From assembly GCA_944390795.1 (NCBI GenBank), contig CALXRI010000008.1, forward strand, positions 52,958-116,957: 64,000 bases of DNA. Reading direction: 5' to 3'. Positions 17,497 to 26,372 of the stretch are shown piece by piece; the stretch's first letter is position 1; each line of letters opens with the position of its first letter. This DNA comes from an uncultured Victivallales bacterium (GTDB lineage: Bacteria > Verrucomicrobiota > Lentisphaeria > Victivallales > UBA1829). Below the pieces are notes generated by a model. It was not told the DNA's origin. It did no database searches and saw only the letters and a list, made by a program, of their open reading frames with translations. Position numbers and translations under genes: made by a program.

Positions 17497-18798
17497 TCAG
17501 TCCAGCATCAGGCAGTAAGCCTGAAGAACGCCGGATGCGGAGGAATTGAAAAAGGCTTTCTTCCCGTCCGGAGAAAGAAAGGGATGCGGATGCCACGGGC
17601 TTTTCTCCCTGCTGCCCAGATTCAGGAGGAAGCGGAGGTCCGCAGCTTCGCCGTCGCCGCCGAGGCGTCCGGCATACAGATGCCATTCCCCGTTGTCCGC
17701 CTCGTAATCGCTGACGATGCGCTCCCCCGCCGCATCCGTTGCGAAATGCAGAAAATGAGGAGGCTTGATCCCCCTGCTAAGAACGTTGCGCACTCCGCCT
17801 TCCGCAGCGGGACGGCAGTGCACCGCTCCGGGAAACGCCTCCAGCTCGATGAGTTCCTGAACTGCCGTTGAAGGAGTCTGAAACAGCAGCGTCGAAGCAA
17901 TGACCCGGGAACTCTTCCCGCGCCAGCACTGATGCCCCTGGCAGAACTCCATGCCGTCGCGCCCGACCGGCAGACTCCGCCACCGTGTCCCGTCGTCATC
18001 GATCAGATGCAGATCCAGCCCGAATCCCGTATTGGGCTGAAGCGGATCGTCGCAGGCGCGGATTTTCCGCAACGCATGTCCGGACTCCGGGTCCAGCGCG
18101 GCCGCATGGCTGATTCCCTCGCGTTTTCCGCGGACGCACCGCAGACGGCTGCCGTGATTGTGCTGGATGAGCATGGTATGCGGCTCCAGTCCGCTGCGGC
18201 AGTACTGCAGATGGAGATTGCAGAAGTCCGTTCCGCGCAGGACAAGGCGGCATTCTCCCGTCTCCGTGTCGAACACCCACATCCCGTGTTCGGGCCATTC
18301 CGCTTCCGGTCCGGAACGCAAGGCGGTGGCGACGGCGATGCGCCGTCCGTCCGGAGAGATGGTGGAAAGCGGATAAAAAGGCGGCGCCGGAGCGATTCCG
18401 TCCTGTTCCGTCAGACAGGCCAGTTCGGAACGCTCCCCCGTGGCAGGATCCAGTTTCCGCAACCGCAGACGGCCTCTGTCTTCCAGTTCATCCACGAAGT
18501 AGTAAAAGCTTTTTCCGTCCGGGGAAAGCGAAGGAGCGGTAACACCGCATTCATCGGTAAGCGGAGTCAAATCTCCGTTTTCCTCCAGATCGCAGAACAG
18601 GTAGCGGTGGCGCGGGTCCCGCGGATCGCTCCCGTGAGGATGGGCGGACTCGTGAAGCACGAACCGCCGCGAATCCGGAGAAAAGATCTGCGCCTCCATA
18701 TAAATGTGGCAGGCCGGAATCACCGGATCGTCCGTCAGCTGGTAAAGAGCAAGACGATCCGGAACCTTTTTTCCTGCAAACTGTCCGAGACGCTTCAT
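17497..18798 (-). CDS. PL22-like / TolB-like beta-propeller protein, putative oligogalacturonide lyase
   Basis: The 433-residue protein is made of repeated beta-propeller blades with SPD-containing turns (QIFSPDSRRF, SLSPDGKSFYY, TISPDGRRIA, FLSPDGKKAFF). The pieces GHQCW and HPHPFLSPDGKKAFF resemble oligogalacturonate lyases (PL22), which cut unsaturated oligogalacturonides in the cytoplasm through histidine-coordinated manganese. No signal peptide is present, which fits. A general TolB-like protein is the alternative. It is the last gene of the LacI-pilin-DUF4838 operon, with ATGA overlap upstream. Confidence 0.6.
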   Translation of the reverse strand: MKRLGQFAGKKVPDRLALYQLTDDPVIPACHIYMEAQIFSPDSRRFVLHESAHPHGSDPRDPRHRYLFCDLEENGDLTPLTDECGVTAPSLSPDGKSFYYFVDELEDRGRLRLRKLDPATGERSELACLTEQDGIAPAPPFYPLSTISPDGRRIAVATALRSGPEAEWPEHGMWVFDTETGECRLVLRGTDFCNLHLQYCRSGLEPHTMLIQHNHGSRLRCVRGKREGISHAAALDPESGHALRKIRACDDPLQPNTGFGLDLHLIDDDGTRWRSLPVGRDGMEFCQGHQCWRGKSSRVIASTLLFQTPSTAVQELIELEAFPGAVHCRPAAEGGVRNVLSRGIKPPHFLHFATDAAGERIVSDYEADNGEWHLYAGRLGGDGEAADLRFLLNLGSREKSPWHPHPFLSPDGKKAFFNSSASGVLQAYCLMLD

Positions 18799-21680
18799 TC
18801 AGCGCCCTCCTCCGTCATCCGCACGGTCCGGAAGCTGCTCGGACTGTGATAGGATCCGTCCGTCCAGCTCTGGCGGATGCCGGAACCAGTGCGGTTGATG
18901 CCGATCAGCCAGTTCACGCCCTCCTTCGGCGTGCCGAAAGTTGCAAAGGGAAGCTCGAATTCGACCGTCCATTTGTCTCCGGACTTCGACGCGGCGGTTT
19001 TCCATTTTCCGTTCCAGGCCTTGTTGATGTTCATGCCGACGGAGGCGAGTGCGTCGTACTGCACGCCTGCGGAATTCGTGACCAGATAGTAATAATCCGT
19101 GCGCGTGTTGTCGGGGTCGACGGAAAGTTCGATGCAGTCGTCCTTCCACTGGTCGTCGTCGCGTTTCATCTGCATTGTCCTGACTTTGCTCATATCGCCG
19201 AAACACTCCACCTTGAGATAAAGCGCCCTGTCCGTCCGCAGAATCGACGCGGCGGTTTTCGGCGTCTCCGTTCCCCGGCTGGCAAAGCCGTTGACCTGGA
19301 ATCCCTGTTTCCAGACGGGATCGCCGCCCGTTCCGTCCATGGAGGGAGCCGTCTTCACATGCGGCACATTGACATGCCAGCGCTCCGCCAGGGAAGGCGA
19401 CGGAATTTCATGGACCGTGATATCCGCAAAATCCGCAGGGCTGTAACTGCAGAGATTGATGATCCCTCTGCCGAGCGGCACTTTCCCCTCCAGAACAAGT
19501 TTTCCGTCCAGCTTCACGGTCATCCAGCAGTCCACGACACGGATCTGCATCGTATGCCAGGAGTCGGAAAGCGCTTCGTCCATGCGCTTCCTTCCGACAT
19601 CGACGCGCCGGTTTCCCTCTTTCAGGCGGTAGCTGGCGACAACCCAGCGTTTGTTGACGGAAACGTCCATTGCGGAGAAATCCGTTCCGAAGCGTTCCCC
19701 GCCAGCCCGGACTCTCGCCCAGATCCCGTTTTTCTTCTCGCCGGCGGGGAAACGGAAGCGGAAGGAGAGTTCATAATTGATCCAGTTGCAGGGATGTCCG
19801 AAAATCCGCGGATGATTGCCGTAGAGGAAGCCGTCATGCATGAGATGCCCCTTTGCATTTCTCTGCGGCCGGTATTCCAGATAGGGCGTGCCGTCGGCGT
19901 CTTTCTTCACCGTGCAGGTCTCCTTGAAATCCTTCGGCCTTTTCCGAAGATCCGCGGCATAAAGAAGCGTGCCCGGAGCGGCATTCTTCAGATAATCCAG
20001 GCGATCGGTCACTTTGCCCGCGGCGATCTCCTTCCAGTTGTCGCGGGAGAGTTTCAGGTCGCGCCAGCGTTTCCACGCCTCGAAGTCAGCGTTGACGAGA
20101 CGCTTCGCGCGAGCGTCAGGCGCGGTCTTTTTCAAAGCGCTTTCGAACAGGGGATCGATCTGCTCGATCAGTTCATGGGAAATCACATTGTCCGTCTGCG
20201 AAGCCGGATTGCTGAAATAATAGGAGACGTGTCCGTCTTTCTGCCACGCCTCCTGCATCAGCGTGTAATAGCGTTCCATCTCCTCGGCCGCGGCACCGAA
20301 GGTATAGCGGCAGAATTCCGCAAGAAGCGCCTTCTCGTCAAGATCGGGGTTCCAGAGAAGTTTTGCAATGGCGTAGGCGGGGAAGCGATTGACAAAGGGG
20401 CGGCTGTCCCAGAGCGGCTTTTTCAACTCAAAATTGGAGTGATACTCGGTCATCCAGTAAGTAATCCCAATGGAGCGCGCCCAGCGGAGTTCCTCCGCCA
20501 CAACCGGCGTGATCGGCGTCAGCACGGGATCGCCGCCGAAAATGTCGAAATGGTATCCGTAAATCGCAGGATTGATGCCGGCTTTGCGCCACGCCTCCAC
20601 CGCTTTCAGCGCCCGCGGATTGACCGGACAGCTCTTATCCGAAAACTTGTGCTTGAAACAGCGGTTGTACATGCAGTAGGACATGTTCAGATGTTCCGCC
20701 GGAAGCTTGACCTTCGGGACGTTCAGATAGAACGAATAGGCGATCGTATTGTATTTTTTGCCGGGGTGCTTTTTCGCGGTTTCCTCGATCAGTCTTTTGA
20801 TGAACTGGAAATAGAGCGTGGAGGAATCGAATTTCGAGCATTCGGGGCATTTGCAGTAGATGGGGGTGTCCCGGGCGGAAAGCGTCAGATACTCGATCTG
20901 CGGATTCTTCTTCCAGAAATTGTCAATCCATTTCAGGAAGGTCCGGAACGTGTCCGGATTGGTGTAGCAGTGCTGGTTGATGACGCGAATTCCGTTGTTG
21001 AACGCAAACTGCTCCGGATACTTTTTGAAATATTCCTCGATTGTCTTGCAGTCCTCCGGAAAGATCCAGTTGAAGGAGTGACCGCCCCAGCTTGTGGAAA
21101 AACCGTATCCATGGGGATCTCCCATCGGGTTCATCTTGTTATGGGCGAAGAAGAGCGACTTGTCCCGGTTCGGGTGCGAGCTCAGATGGCGGTGTGCGAA
21201 AGCGGCCTCGCTGCGAATGTCGAGCTTCCCGACGGAAAGATTTTTCGACGGCGCGGGAAGATACTCGCCGTCCGCACCCGGCCAGAACCAGCGGCAGCCG
21301 AGCTGTTCGAGCAGTTCGAAAACCGCAAACATCGCGGAGCGCGGATTGCTGCCCGCGGCATAGATCACATTGCCTTTCGTCTTGAGGGAGAAAACATCCG
21401 AACCGCTCTTCTTGTCCAGCCCGAGAAACGATGACTCCGCCGCAATCCGCGGATTGGTTTCCGGCGTTCCGATGACAAGACGGTTTTCCGCCGGAGTGTT
21501 TCCCACTTCCGCGCCGCTGACGGCCTTGATGATGCGTTTGAATTCCGCAACGGCCTTCTTTTCCGGCGCCGTCGAACCGGATTCCACGGAAATCCGGGGG
21601 CTGCCGTCCTTCACGAGATCCAGCGCGGCGGCGCTCAGAATTCCGGCGCAGAGCGCCAGTGTCATGACTTTCTTCAGCAT
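18795..21680 (-). CDS. Secreted DUF4838 protein with C-terminal CBM9-like domain
   Basis: The 961-residue protein has a signal peptide (about 1-19), a GH67-N-like alpha/beta domain (about 20-150, NRLVIGTPETNP, FELLEQLGCRWFWPG), the DUF4838 barrel with CKCPECSKFD, and a C-terminal CBM9/DOMON-like beta sandwich (about 765-955, DDQWKDDCIELSVDPD). DUF4838 proteins resemble alpha-glucuronidases in architecture, but their activity is unknown. ATG 21680 was chosen because AGGAAAGGA lies upstream and the signal peptide begins there. It sits between the pilin gene (58 bp) and the PL22-like gene (ATGA overlap). Confidence 0.85.
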   Translation of the reverse strand: MLKKVMTLALCAGILSAAALDLVKDGSPRISVESGSTAPEKKAVAEFKRIIKAVSGAEVGNTPAENRLVIGTPETNPRIAAESSFLGLDKKSGSDVFSLKTKGNVIYAAGSNPRSAMFAVFELLEQLGCRWFWPGADGEYLPAPSKNLSVGKLDIRSEAAFAHRHLSSHPNRDKSLFFAHNKMNPMGDPHGYGFSTSWGGHSFNWIFPEDCKTIEEYFKKYPEQFAFNNGIRVINQHCYTNPDTFRTFLKWIDNFWKKNPQIEYLTLSARDTPIYCKCPECSKFDSSTLYFQFIKRLIEETAKKHPGKKYNTIAYSFYLNVPKVKLPAEHLNMSYCMYNRCFKHKFSDKSCPVNPRALKAVEAWRKAGINPAIYGYHFDIFGGDPVLTPITPVVAEELRWARSIGITYWMTEYHSNFELKKPLWDSRPFVNRFPAYAIAKLLWNPDLDEKALLAEFCRYTFGAAAEEMERYYTLMQEAWQKDGHVSYYFSNPASQTDNVISHELIEQIDPLFESALKKTAPDARAKRLVNADFEAWKRWRDLKLSRDNWKEIAAGKVTDRLDYLKNAAPGTLLYAADLRKRPKDFKETCTVKKDADGTPYLEYRPQRNAKGHLMHDGFLYGNHPRIFGHPCNWINYELSFRFRFPAGEKKNGIWARVRAGGERFGTDFSAMDVSVNKRWVVASYRLKEGNRRVDVGRKRMDEALSDSWHTMQIRVVDCWMTVKLDGKLVLEGKVPLGRGIINLCSYSPADFADITVHEIPSPSLAERWHVNVPHVKTAPSMDGTGGDPVWKQGFQVNGFASRGTETPKTAASILRTDRALYLKVECFGDMSKVRTMQMKRDDDQWKDDCIELSVDPDNTRTDYYYLVTNSAGVQYDALASVGMNINKAWNGKWKTAASKSGDKWTVEFELPFATFGTPKEGVNWLIGINRTGSGIRQSWTDGSYHSPSSFRTVRMTEEGAE

Positions 21681-21738
21681 ACAGTATCCTTTCCTGACAT
21701 AGTATTGGTTGTATGATTCAACTTGCAATCGGATTCCT

Positions 21739-22464
21739 TCATTCCCACATGACCCATTTCCCTTCGGCATTCTTGACGCGGAGGAGCACATTTTCCGGGA
21801 TCAGCCCCCAGAGCGGCAGCTTCGCGGATCCCGCGTGAAGATCGGCATAAATGATGTTCACCGCGCCGGAGTGCCGCGGATAGACACGGCAGTTCACTGA
21901 GCTTGTGTCGAAGCAGGAGGTCCCGGCTGATTCATAATAAAGCAGGATGGCGCCGTCAAGAGCAAGAGGACTTTTCGTCATCCAGATGCCGCCATCCGCA
22001 AACAGCGGAGTCCGGGAAGGCTGCTTCAGATTCAGGATGCCGCATTTTTCCTTCTGCGCTATCTGGGGACACAATCCGTTGTTGATGGCATAACTGATAT
22101 AATAGGTATTCGCTGTTATGATCTCCCTGGACTGGGTCGGACATTTGAAGATGGAATCCCGGTCTTTTGCTACGGCTCCGTAATTCCGGCTGGCGCCGTG
22201 TCCGAGATGATCCGTCAGATAGTTGTACCAGTAGTAATTCCCGAGCGGGGAACCGATATGAGTCAGCAGCGGCATGCTGGAGTAGGTGTCCCGGTAATCC
22301 GCGCAGAGAATGCCGATCTGCCGCTGCCGGGACAGACAGGTGGTCTTGCTCGCAGTCTCCCTTGCTTTTCCCAGGGCAGGCAGAAGCATGGAGGCTAGAA
22401 TCGCGATGATCGCAATTACAACCAGAAGTTCGATCAATGTAAACAGCAATCCCGCCTTTTTCAT
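21739..22464 (-). CDS. Prepilin-like protein with H-X9-D[GL] C-terminus
   Basis: The 241-residue protein begins [22 protein letters not shown], so the residue before Phe+1 is Leu, not the usual Gly; Glu5 and the hydrophobic helix are intact. The globular part keeps the family cysteine ([11 protein letters not shown]). The C-terminal motif is H-X9-D-L ([16 protein letters not shown]). Start ATG 22464 follows GGGAGAG and overlaps the LacI stop (ATGA). The tail [12 protein letters not shown] is shared by a subset of the family. Second gene of the locus B operon. Confidence 0.9.
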   Translation of the reverse strand: MKKAGLLFTLIELLVVIAIIAILASMLLPALGKARETASKTTCLSRQRQIGILCADYRDTYSSMPLLTHIGSPLGNYYWYNYLTDHLGHGASRNYGAVAKDRDSIFKCPTQSREIITANTYYISYAINNGLCPQIAQKEKCGILNLKQPSRTPLFADGGIWMTKSPLALDGAILLYYESAGTSCFDTSSVNCRVYPRHSGAVNIIYADLHAGSAKLPLWGLIPENVLLRVKNAEGKWVMWE

Positions 22465-23438
22465 TTTTTCTCTCCCGATTTTACGGGGCCGCAAGAGTCC
22501 CGTATGATTAATTTGGATTTCAGAACCATGGAAACCGTTTTTTTTCCCGGATCCTCCAGACGTGCAAGAAGAAGATCCACCATCATGCCGGCCTTTTCCG
22601 CAATGAACGTGTCGATGGTCGTCAGCGCGGGATAGGAGAAGCTTGACTCCAGCGTGTTGTCCAGTCCGATGATGGAAAGATCCGATCCGACTGCACAGCC
22701 CATTCTCTGCGCCTCGGCCATCGCGGCAAGCGCGACGGAGTCATTGTGACAGAAGATCGCGGACGGCGGATTTTCCCGCTCCAGAAGATGCCGGACGCCC
22801 CGGATTCCGTTTTCCGGATATCCCATGCCGTTGTAGACACAGTAACTTCCGGAAAAGCCATATTGCTTCATCACAGCGGAACAGGCGTCAAGGCGCTCCC
22901 CTTCGCATCCGATATACCCGAAGCGGCGGTGTCCGAGCGACACAAGATATTCCAGCGCCTCGGAAAATGCCGCGGCGTAATCGATCGTGATGCTGTCGGT
23001 CTCCGGAAACTGCTTTCCATAGACGACGACCGGAATTTTTTCTCCGATCCACTCCGGGTGATAGTCGCAGGTGATGATCCCGTCCACCTTGTTGCGGACC
23101 ACATTCCGGTAGGCCCGTTCAATCTCCGAAGCCTTCTCCCAGATGGCGATGATGCTCGTGTAGCCGGACTGCAGCAGACGGCGGTACAGCTCCATCATCA
23201 CATCTCCGATGATCCGGTCGCGGAAACTGGCGAAGAGAATTCCGACGGTCTTTGTCTTGCCCGAGCGCAGGCGCTGCGCCTGCAGATTCGGCTGAAAACC
23301 GAGCTCACGGACCAGTTCCAGAATACGCCGGCGTTTCTCCTCCGAAACACGGCAGGTAGACTTGCCCCCCAGAACGGCGCAGACCACGGGACGCGACACC
23401 TGCGCCCGTTCCGCAATGTCTTTCATGGTGACCGCCAT
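22461..23438 (-). CDS. LacI family transcriptional regulator
   Basis: The 325-residue protein has the LacI headpiece ([21 protein letters not shown]) and a periplasmic-binding-like effector domain ([57 protein letters not shown]). AAGGAGCAGCC precedes the start at 23438. It is the first gene of the operon LacI-pilin-DUF4838-PL22-like. A perfect palindrome covers the -10 of its own promoter, so the operon is probably autorepressed. Sugar effector unknown. Confidence 0.95.
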   Translation of the reverse strand: MAVTMKDIAERAQVSRPVVCAVLGGKSTCRVSEEKRRRILELVRELGFQPNLQAQRLRSGKTKTVGILFASFRDRIIGDVMMELYRRLLQSGYTSIIAIWEKASEIERAYRNVVRNKVDGIITCDYHPEWIGEKIPVVVYGKQFPETDSITIDYAAAFSEALEYLVSLGHRRFGYIGCEGERLDACSAVMKQYGFSGSYCVYNGMGYPENGIRGVRHLLERENPPSAIFCHNDSVALAAMAEAQRMGCAVGSDLSIIGLDNTLESSFSYPALTTIDTFIAEKAGMMVDLLLARLEDPGKKTVSMVLKSKLIIRDSCGPVKSGEKK

Positions 23439-23471
23439 GGCTGCTCCTTTTTTCAGGTTGATTACTCGATT

Positions 23472-23507
23472 AACTATAATTATAGTTCAGAATCCGGCTT
23501 TTGTCAA
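23472..23507 (-). promoter_or_regulatory. Consensus promoter with operator palindrome at -10 (locus B)
   Basis: On the minus strand TTGACA (23502-23507) and TATAAT (23479-23484) are separated by exactly 17 bp. The -10 lies inside a perfect 16-bp palindrome, AACTATAATTATAGTT (23472-23487). This is the classic position of a repressor site. LacI proteins usually recognise a palindrome with central CG; this one has a central AT, so the cognate protein is not certain. The rest of the 23439-23632 gap shows no further feature. Confidence 0.75.
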
Positions 23508-23632
23508 TACCCGGAAAACGGATTTTCTCTTTTTTTCAGGAAAAAGCGTGGAAGGTTCGGACACGAACCACGGGAAGGAACTCGTTTCTCTCATTTTCAG
23601 CAACCGCGTAAGACGGGAAATCGGACTGCGCT

Positions 23633-25438
23633 TCAGTATATCTCAATGCAGCTTGAAAAAACGGGGGGCGCGGGATGAAAGTCGGGAACGGCGGACGCCA
23701 TCAGAGCCTCCTCCAGTTCTTCGATCCGCTCCCGTTTTCCGCTGCACAGCTCGTCAAGACGGCGCGCGGTTTCTTCGACACGCGCCGCGAGTCCGGCATT
23801 GCGGCGCTGAATGATCTCCAGTCCGAAAGGCTTGGCGGAGCGCATCCATTCCTCCCGGAAACGGCGGTCGAACTCCGCAATCTTCTCCAGATAAGCGGGA
23901 ATGTCCCTGTCGCGAAGCTCAAGCAGAATGCGGGGACTGCGCTCCGCATAGGCCTTCAGCAGCCGCTCCCGGAAGGAAATCCCGCAGAGCAGGAGATCGA
24001 TCACGGAGAAAATCTCCCGGAGCGACGGAGAAAGCGTCCGTGCGGAAAGATCGCGGTGAATCTCCTGCAGGTCCCGCAGGTAAATCCGCATGACGTCGTC
24101 ATACTTGGAAAAACAGTAACTGTAAATGCCTCCCTGAAGCGGATCCTGCCAGAGAAGACCGGGAACGGGGATGACATTTTTCCGGATGACCCGGTGCAGT
24201 CCGGCGGCCTTCCGGAACAGGGAATATTCTTCTCCGGAAACAGCGTGAAACAAAGCCTCGGCAAGTCGGGGGTCTTCTTCCCCCCAGGCGGCATTGGAGG
24301 CGTAAAACAGTCCGGCAAGCGCGGAATCGGAATTGCAGAACGCCCCGCCGTCTCCCCATACGGTGATCAGGAGCTCCCGGATCCCCGTTTTTTCACATGC
24401 CCGGATGCACGGGGAAATCACGGTCTCGGTCTTTTCCGCAAACCAGCAGAACGCATTGTAAGTGCAAACGGCCGAAGCCATGACGGTCTCCCGCCCGAAA
24501 CGCCTGTGCCGTTCAAGAAGCTCCACATAGGTTTTCTCATCCGTTGCGGAATAGTTCCAGCAGTAAAGTCTGAGATCCGCGGGGAGAAGACCGCGCAGGG
24601 CTTCCGGATCGTCGAAGCGGAGAAGCATGTCGGACCAGACGGCGGGCGTCAGTCCGTATTTCCGGCAGACCGCGCAGACCTTTGCCAGATGTCTGAGATA
24701 AATCTCCTTCCGCGGCTCATATCCGCGGATGTCCAGGAATCTGCCGCGTCCCAGACCGTGCGTCTCGTCCATCCCGATATGAATCTGTTTCGAGGACAGG
24801 TTTTCCGCCCAGAAACGGATCATTTTCTCAATCAGCGCATAGGACGCCTCATCATCCGCAAGCAGAATTCCCGCATTGTCGCGGATCCCGGCATACTGAT
24901 AGTGCGTGAAGAGATGTTCCAGATGCCCGAGCGTCTGAATGCACGCCCTCACTTCGATGCCGAGACGTTCCGCATAACGCCCGATTTCCCGGATCTCCTC
25001 CGGCGTGTAGCGCCCGCGCATGTATCCGAATGCGGGTTCCCCGGGTAGCTCATAGACATCTTCCGTGTAGAGCATCAGGAGATTGAAGCCGGACAGGGCG
25101 GTTTTCAGGAGAAAGCGTTTGATGAATTCCACTGTATAAACACGGTTTCTGGAACAGTCCAGCATAACGCCGAGCGTTGTGAAGGGAAGTTTTCCGGTGG
25201 CATCCTTTCCCGCCAGAGCGCATCCCAGCGCACGCAGGAAACCGCTGGACGAACCCGCCGAAATCACGGCGCCGGTCTCTGAAAAGGAAACGGCAAACTC
25301 ATCCGGCGCGGAGAGACGGAACGAAAGCGTTCCCGCATCGGGGCGGGCAAAGTATTCCGGCATGGCTTCCGCCGCAGTCTGCAGAAAAGAAGCATATTCA
25401 GGGGGAATTGCGGAACTGTCTGGATTGAATGCCGGCAT
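23633..25438 (-). CDS. GH20-like glycoside hydrolase, putative beta-N-acetylhexosaminidase
   Basis: The 601-residue protein has a GH20-like alpha/beta N-domain and a TIM barrel containing the acid/base pair Asp224-Glu225 in HIGMDETHGLG, equivalent to the HxGGDE motif of beta-hexosaminidases (substrate-assisted catalysis on N-acetylhexosamine). IQTLGHLEH precedes it in the barrel. No signal peptide, so probably cytoplasmic. AAGGAGGC precedes the start. It lies 35 bp downstream of an AraC regulator gene, in the same direction. Exact linkage and substrate are unknown, and the GGDE-to-GMDE change makes this a divergent member. Confidence 0.75.
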   Translation of the reverse strand: MPAFNPDSSAIPPEYASFLQTAAEAMPEYFARPDAGTLSFRLSAPDEFAVSFSETGAVISAGSSSGFLRALGCALAGKDATGKLPFTTLGVMLDCSRNRVYTVEFIKRFLLKTALSGFNLLMLYTEDVYELPGEPAFGYMRGRYTPEEIREIGRYAERLGIEVRACIQTLGHLEHLFTHYQYAGIRDNAGILLADDEASYALIEKMIRFWAENLSSKQIHIGMDETHGLGRGRFLDIRGYEPRKEIYLRHLAKVCAVCRKYGLTPAVWSDMLLRFDDPEALRGLLPADLRLYCWNYSATDEKTYVELLERHRRFGRETVMASAVCTYNAFCWFAEKTETVISPCIRACEKTGIRELLITVWGDGGAFCNSDSALAGLFYASNAAWGEEDPRLAEALFHAVSGEEYSLFRKAAGLHRVIRKNVIPVPGLLWQDPLQGGIYSYCFSKYDDVMRIYLRDLQEIHRDLSARTLSPSLREIFSVIDLLLCGISFRERLLKAYAERSPRILLELRDRDIPAYLEKIAEFDRRFREEWMRSAKPFGLEIIQRRNAGLAARVEETARRLDELCSGKRERIEELEEALMASAVPDFHPAPPVFSSCIEIY

Positions 25439-25473
25439 GCCTGCCTCCTTTGTTTTTGGCGAACCGGAAACGG

Positions 25474-26286
25474 TTATTTCAGGCGCGGAGAATGCGTGCG
25501 CCGATAATCAAGCGGAGTCTGCCCGAAACGTTTTTTGAAAAGCATTCCCATGTATGCCGGTTCCCCGAGATGAAGTGCCCTTGCGATATCGGAGATTCGG
25601 TCCCTTGACTCCGTCAGGCGCCGGCACGCCTCCTGAAGCCGGAGTTCAAGAAGATAGCCGGACGGAGTGACACTGGAATATCGTTTCCAGTAACGGAAAA
25701 AAGTGCTTCTGGAAAGGCCGAATTTTCTGGCGGTGGAATCGAAATCGAGCATCTCAAAGGCATGCAGCCGGATATGGGAGTCGATCCTCAGCATCAGTTC
25801 ATGTTCCCGGTCCACGGGAGCATGAGAGGATTTTTTCATCAGAAGCAGTTCGTGAAGAATCTGAAAGCACTGGATGTCAATTCTGTCCGCATTGCCGGGG
25901 CTCAGGGCAACGCCGAAGTAGTTGCTGACACGTTCCAGCATCAGTTCCAGTTCCCCGTTCATCCGGATGCTCCAGCAGAGCGGGGGGTCGAATACGCCGA
26001 GTTTCTCAAACAGCGGCATAAGGGCGGAAGGATAAATGATGTAGAAAACCTCCCGCACACCGAAATTCATGAGCGAGTATTCGGTTCCGGGAGGTTTTAC
26101 CACCACATGGGGAAAGGAAAGATTTTCATAGCATCTCCCTCCGATCGTCTGAGCGGGCAGTCCGTCGGAACAGTCCGCCGAAAGGCGGATGCAGACTTCG
26201 ATCTTATCCGGATAAACGGCATGCTGGAATTTTCTGGGAGGATTGTTGCCGGAGTGCCCGACTCCGGCGAGCTGATACGGGAACAT
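25474..26286 (-). CDS. AraC family transcriptional regulator
   Basis: The 270-residue protein has an N-terminal cupin-like sensor region (VVVKPPGTEYSLMNFG) and a C-terminal AraC domain of two helix-turn-helix units (LDFDSTARKFGLSRSTFFRYW; ISDIARALHLGEPAYMGMLFKKRF). I set the start at 26286 because AGGAGGG lies six bases upstream; an in-frame ATG at 26337 lacks a ribosome site. Between DUF4838 (upstream) and GH20-like (downstream) genes, all on the minus strand. It is a candidate activator for the paired sites at 31337 and 31385. Confidence 0.88.
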   Translation of the reverse strand: MFPYQLAGVGHSGNNPPRKFQHAVYPDKIEVCIRLSADCSDGLPAQTIGGRCYENLSFPHVVVKPPGTEYSLMNFGVREVFYIIYPSALMPLFEKLGVFDPPLCWSIRMNGELELMLERVSNYFGVALSPGNADRIDIQCFQILHELLLMKKSSHAPVDREHELMLRIDSHIRLHAFEMLDFDSTARKFGLSRSTFFRYWKRYSSVTPSGYLLELRLQEACRRLTESRDRISDIARALHLGEPAYMGMLFKKRFGQTPLDYRRTHSPRLK

Positions 26287-26372
26287 GATTTCCCTCCTGA
26301 CTCCCGCCATGTTCACATGATAATTGTGCTTTTCCATTGCCAGCTGCCGTTTTTCACGGTATTATATCCCCG

